Origin: Thermoleophilia bacterium
GTDB taxonomy: Bacteria > Actinomycetota > Thermoleophilia > Miltoncostaeales > Miltoncostaeaceae
DNA length: 8,967 nucleotides
Direction: 5' to 3'
Assembly (NCBI GenBank): GCA_029861485.1
Contig: JAOTZF010000063.1
Span: forward strand, 1 to 8,967
Made by a program: the position numbers and the translations under genes. The notes under the pieces are model-generated. The model worked only from the letters and a program-made list of their open reading frames with translations, was not told where the DNA came from and did not search any database. This document shows positions 6,434-8,967 of the stretch, piece after piece; the stretch's first letter is position 1, and the number at the start of each line of letters is the position of its first letter.

Positions 6434-6892
6434 TCAGCCCTTGGTCTTCTCGATCAGGGCGATCTCCTCGATCGCCAGGCCGGAGTCGATGGCCTTCAGC
6501 ATGTCGTAGATCGTCAGGGCGGCTCCGGAGACGGCGCTGAGCGCCTCCATCTCGACGCCGGTCTTGGCGGTAGTCACGACCTCTGCGGTAATCGTCACCC
6601 GGCCGTCCTCAGCGGAGGCGGAGACCTCGACGGACACCTTCTCCAGGGGAAGCGGGTGGCAGAGGGGAATGAGTTCCGACGCGCGTTTGGCCGCCGTGAT
6701 GCCGGCCACGCGGGCCAGCGCAGCCACGTCGCCCTTGGGAGTCGTCCCATCGAGCATCGCCGCGATGGTCCTGGGAGCGGCCCGCACGCGGCCGGCCGCG
6801 ATGGCACGCCGGCGCACTGGCACCTTCGCCGACACGTCCACCATGTGGGCCTCGCCCCGGGGCGTCAGATGGGTGAGGGGCTCCTCGCTCAC
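6434..6892 (-). CDS. moaC: Cyclic pyranopterin monophosphate synthase MoaC
   Basis: 152 aa, cytosolic. MoaC works with MoaA to turn GTP, through 3',8-cyclo-7,8-dihydro-GTP, into cyclic pyranopterin monophosphate, the first stable intermediate of molybdenum cofactor synthesis. The whole family core is present: LTHLTPRGEAHMVDVSAK (6-23), KGDV (53-56), LIPLCHPLPL (74-83), TTAKTGVEMEALSAVSGAAL (107-126) and TIYDMLKAID (127-136). Residues matching the Escherichia coli active site are Lys53, Cys78, His79, Glu114, Glu116, Asp130 and Lys133; Lys149 matches E. coli Lys147. The protein stops right after this (EKTKG) and lacks the Gly-Gly-Lys-Ser-Gly tail found in many homologues. GTG 6892 is chosen because the conserved N-terminus begins there and it overlaps the GT20 stop by 4 nt (GTGA); no Shine-Dalgarno is visible, so coupling is likely. 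No other moa, moe or mob gene is in the window. Confidence 0.96.
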   Translation of the reverse strand: MSEEPLTHLTPRGEAHMVDVSAKVPVRRRAIAAGRVRAAPRTIAAMLDGTTPKGDVAALARVAGITAAKRASELIPLCHPLPLEKVSVEVSASAEDGRVTITAEVVTTAKTGVEMEALSAVSGAALTIYDMLKAIDSGLAIEEIALIEKTKG

Positions 6893-8349
6893 GCCGGGCC
6901 GTCAGCGGTGCGCTTGGCCGCTATGTCGCTCTGCTGAGCATTGAGCCATTTCACGACGTCGTTCTCGCGCACCACGCGCTGGATCTGCTCGCTGCGGATG
7001 CGCCGCTCCTCGGTCGGCATCGAGAGCGCCGTATGCAGCGCCTCGGCCTGGGCCCCAACGTCGAAGGGGTTGATCGACAGAGCGAACGAGCCGAGCTCCT
7101 CGTGAGCGCCCACGTTCTCGCTCAGGATCACCACGCCGTGGCGCTCGTTCACGAGCGGTGCCTCCTTCGCGACCAGGTTCATGCCGTCGAAGATCGCATT
7201 TACCATCAGAACGTCGTAGTGCTTGTACAGGGCGACGGCGCGCGCGAGGTTGCTCTCGATGCGCAGCTCGATCGGCATCCAGTCCGTGTTGCCGTGCTTG
7301 GTGTTGATAAAGCTCGCGCGCTGTCGGATCTTGTCGAGGTAAGTCACGTACTCGACCACGTCCTGGCGGGACGGCTGAAGGAACGCCATGAAGGTGATCT
7401 GCTCCAGGTACTCAGGGTGCTGCTCCAGGAACATGTCGTAGGCCTTGAAGCCGCGAAGGATGTTCTTCGAGAGGTCGGTGCGGTCCACCCGCACGATGAG
7501 ATGTGCTCTGCGCCGCCGAAGGATGGGCGCCTCCTCGCGGCGCACCTCGTCGCTTTGCGCCATGCGCTCGAAGTTCGGCGCGTTTACCGAGATCGGGTAG
7601 CTCCGGACCCAGACCGTCCTCCCTGCCCAGCGCACCTCGCTGCGCTCGTAGTTCACGTCGATCGCGAGCAGGTCGTCGCAACACATGAGGAAGTTGCGCG
7701 CGTAGCGCGGGGTGTGGAACGCGACGATGTCGCAGGCCAGCAGCCCGCGCAGGATGTGCTCTCGGATGTGTGGCGGTAGCACTCGCCAGTAGTCGGGCTG
7801 GCTCCACGGGATGTGCACGAAGAAGTGGATGAAGGCTCCCGGATGCGCCTCCCGGATTCGCTCCGGCGCCACGTAGAGGTGGTAGTCGTGCATCATCACG
7901 ACGGCATCCGGACTGTGGTTGAGCTCGTCGATCACCGCGTCGGCGAACGCGTCGTTCACCACCACGTAGCCGTCCGCCCAGGCGGCGAGCTCGTCGGGGC
8001 GGATGTCCGGGTGATTCGAGAGGTCCCAGAGGTAGTGCTGGATGAACCACAGCAGCGGGTTTGCGACGACGTTGTAGTAGCCGTCGAAGGCGGCCGGGTC
8101 GACCACGACGAAGCGGCCCCGATCCGCATTCTCCGAGGCGGGGAGCGCGAAGGCGCGACCATCGGCCGACGCCGCCATCTGGGCATCCTCGTCGGACAGG
8201 GCGGCCGAGATCCAGAGGGCGTCGGTGTGCTCGGCGAGCCCTGAGAGCGCCGACACCAGGCCACCGCCACCGCGCTCGGCGACGAGGCCGCCCTCGCCGC
8301 TCCGATAGGTCACCGGCCCACGATTCGAAACCAGGACGAGGGGCGGCAT
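6889..8349 (-). CDS. otsA: GT20 trehalose-6-phosphate synthase-like glycosyltransferase
   Basis: 486 aa, cytosolic GT-B fold enzyme of family GT20. OtsA joins glucose from a nucleotide sugar to glucose 6-phosphate, giving trehalose 6-phosphate. Family features in order: VSNRGPV (7-13, Arg10), RGGGGLVSAL (26-35), YYNVVANPLLWFIQHY (91-106), MHDYHLYVAP (153-162, Asp155), FVHIPWSQPDYWRVLP (177-192, His179), VRVDRTDLSKN (286-296, Arg290 and Lys295 for diphosphate binding) and DGMNLVAKEAPLVNER (388-403, Asp388 and Glu396). The catalytic residues are kept. Several flanking positions differ from the E. coli type: DRTDLSKN for DRLDYSKG, SYPISVN where E. coli-type enzymes have FPIGID, and ENVGAHEEL for the FAGAA.EL stretch. 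EAPLVNER and HIPW..DYWR recall the Streptomyces-type OtsA/VldE subgroup. A Streptomyces OtsA is known to prefer GDP-glucose, so the donor here is open. ATG 8349 lies 10 nt after the TreT-like stop. No trehalose-phosphate phosphatase gene is next to it on the downstream side. Confidence 0.9.
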   Translation of the reverse strand: MPPLVLVSNRGPVTYRSGEGGLVAERGGGGLVSALSGLAEHTDALWISAALSDEDAQMAASADGRAFALPASENADRGRFVVVDPAAFDGYYNVVANPLLWFIQHYLWDLSNHPDIRPDELAAWADGYVVVNDAFADAVIDELNHSPDAVVMMHDYHLYVAPERIREAHPGAFIHFFVHIPWSQPDYWRVLPPHIREHILRGLLACDIVAFHTPRYARNFLMCCDDLLAIDVNYERSEVRWAGRTVWVRSYPISVNAPNFERMAQSDEVRREEAPILRRRRAHLIVRVDRTDLSKNILRGFKAYDMFLEQHPEYLEQITFMAFLQPSRQDVVEYVTYLDKIRQRASFINTKHGNTDWMPIELRIESNLARAVALYKHYDVLMVNAIFDGMNLVAKEAPLVNERHGVVILSENVGAHEELGSFALSINPFDVGAQAEALHTALSMPTEERRIRSEQIQRVVRENDVVKWLNAQQSDIAAKRTADGPA

Positions 8350-8359
8350 CGCGCTCAGG

Positions 8360-8967
8360 TTATGACAGTCGGTCGAAGATCCCCAGCCAGTCGCGCAGCA
8401 GGCGGGGCGTCAGGAAATCGTGGCGTACGTGCTGCTTGCCCCTTAGCGCCATGGCCTTCGCCGCCTCGGGATCATCCAGCACATCGATGATCCGGGCGGC
8501 GGCCTCCTCCGGGGAGGACACCAGATAGCCGGTCTCGCCGTTCACGATCTGCAGCGGGATCCCCCCCACGTTCCCGGCGATGGTTGGGCGCCCCTTCCAG
8601 AGCGACTCGGTCACGGTGAGACCGAAGCCTTCCTTGATCGACTTCTGCAGCACGGCGGCCGCGTGCGTCTGGAATGCGTTGACCTCGACTCCGCCGACGT
8701 TGTCCAGGTTGGAGAGGATGTAGATGTCCTCGTCGTCCCCGGCGTGATCCACCGTCCGCTGGTAGTACTCCATGCCCTCCGGGTCGTCGGCTGCCATGGA
8801 GCCGATCAGCGCGAGTTGAAGGTCCGGATAGCGTTGCTTGGCGATGCGGTAGGCGTCGATCACACCGAGCGGGTCCTTCCACGGATCGAAGCGGGACACC
8901 TGGAGGATCATCGGCCGTTCGGTGTCCAGGCCGAACTGATTGACGATGTAGGCGGCGTCCTCGTTCG
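8360..8967 (-). CDS. treT: GT4 trehalose synthase, TreT type (partial, 5' end outside window)
   Basis: The last 202 residues plus the TAA stop (8362-8360) are visible; the frame is open to the right edge, so the start lies outside. This is the C-terminal, nucleotide-sugar-binding Rossmann domain of a GT4 glycosyltransferase. The residues LQVSRFDPWKD, then IGSMAADDPEGMEYYQRTV, LSNLDNVGGVEVNAFQTHA, LQKSIKEGFGLTVTESLWKG and AGNVGGIPLQIVNGETGYLV closely match the pattern of trehalose glycosyltransferring synthase (TreT), which makes trehalose directly from NDP-glucose and glucose and can run in reverse. EGFGLTVTE is the E-x7-E signature of retaining GT4 enzymes. TreT and GT4 trehalose phosphorylases look alike in this region, so phosphorylase is the alternative. 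The GT20 gene follows after 10 nt, which supports a role in trehalose or a related disaccharide. Confidence 0.87.
   Translation of the reverse strand, partial: NEDAAYIVNQFGLDTERPMILQVSRFDPWKDPLGVIDAYRIAKQRYPDLQLALIGSMAADDPEGMEYYQRTVDHAGDDEDIYILSNLDNVGGVEVNAFQTHAAAVLQKSIKEGFGLTVTESLWKGRPTIAGNVGGIPLQIVNGETGYLVSSPEEAAARIIDVLDDPEAAKAMALRGKQHVRHDFLTPRLLRDWLGIFDRLS

Noticed and set aside
7033..7779. A 248-codon plus-strand frame opposite the GT20 gene
   Set aside because: Composition and codon pattern are those of a reverse-strand shadow, with no recognisable domain; the GT20 gene is unambiguous.

Overview
The window is very GC-rich and gene-dense. All nine supported genes lie on the minus strand, so they are described here in transcription order, from the right-hand end to the left. 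The GC content, frequent GTG starts, an F420-type LLM oxidoreductase, a TreT-like trehalose synthase and an actinobacterial-type GT20 enzyme together suggest an actinobacterium. A deep-branching Thermoleophilia (Solirubrobacterales-like) member is the best guess. This is inference; the window holds no rRNA or other taxonomic marker.

Right part (8967 to 6434): the C-terminal half of a GT4 trehalose synthase of the TreT type, cut by the window edge, is followed after 10 nt by a GT20 enzyme of the OtsA (trehalose-6-phosphate synthase) type. The GT20 gene overlaps moaC (molybdenum cofactor synthesis) by 4 nt. Two routes to trehalose therefore sit side by side, with a cofactor gene translationally coupled behind them.

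Middle (6433 to 5239): a 52-nt gap, the largest in the window, precedes a gene for an LLM-class F420-dependent oxidoreductase. The gap may carry a weak promoter, possibly giving a leaderless transcript.

Left part (5242 to 1): five genes follow with overlaps or gaps of at most 15 nt. They encode a secreted protein of unknown function (probably a beta-propeller), a secreted clan-A glycoside hydrolase with both catalytic glutamates, a SAM-dependent methyltransferase, a membrane-anchored protein with two FlgD-type Ig-like domains, and an O-antigen ligase/polymerase-like membrane protein that runs off the left end. The set reads as a module for making, trimming and anchoring a cell-surface or exported glycan. 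This is an inference from domain content and coupling; no glycosyltransferase, flippase or export gene lies within this left-hand part of the window.

No tRNA, rRNA, CRISPR array, insertion sequence or attachment site was seen. No stretch longer than 52 nt lies outside a gene. The points most worth checking are the surface-glycan module, the in-frame junction of the Ig-domain gene and the ligase gene separated only by TGA-GCC, a probable CTG start, and the divergent sugar-binding motifs of the GT20 enzyme.
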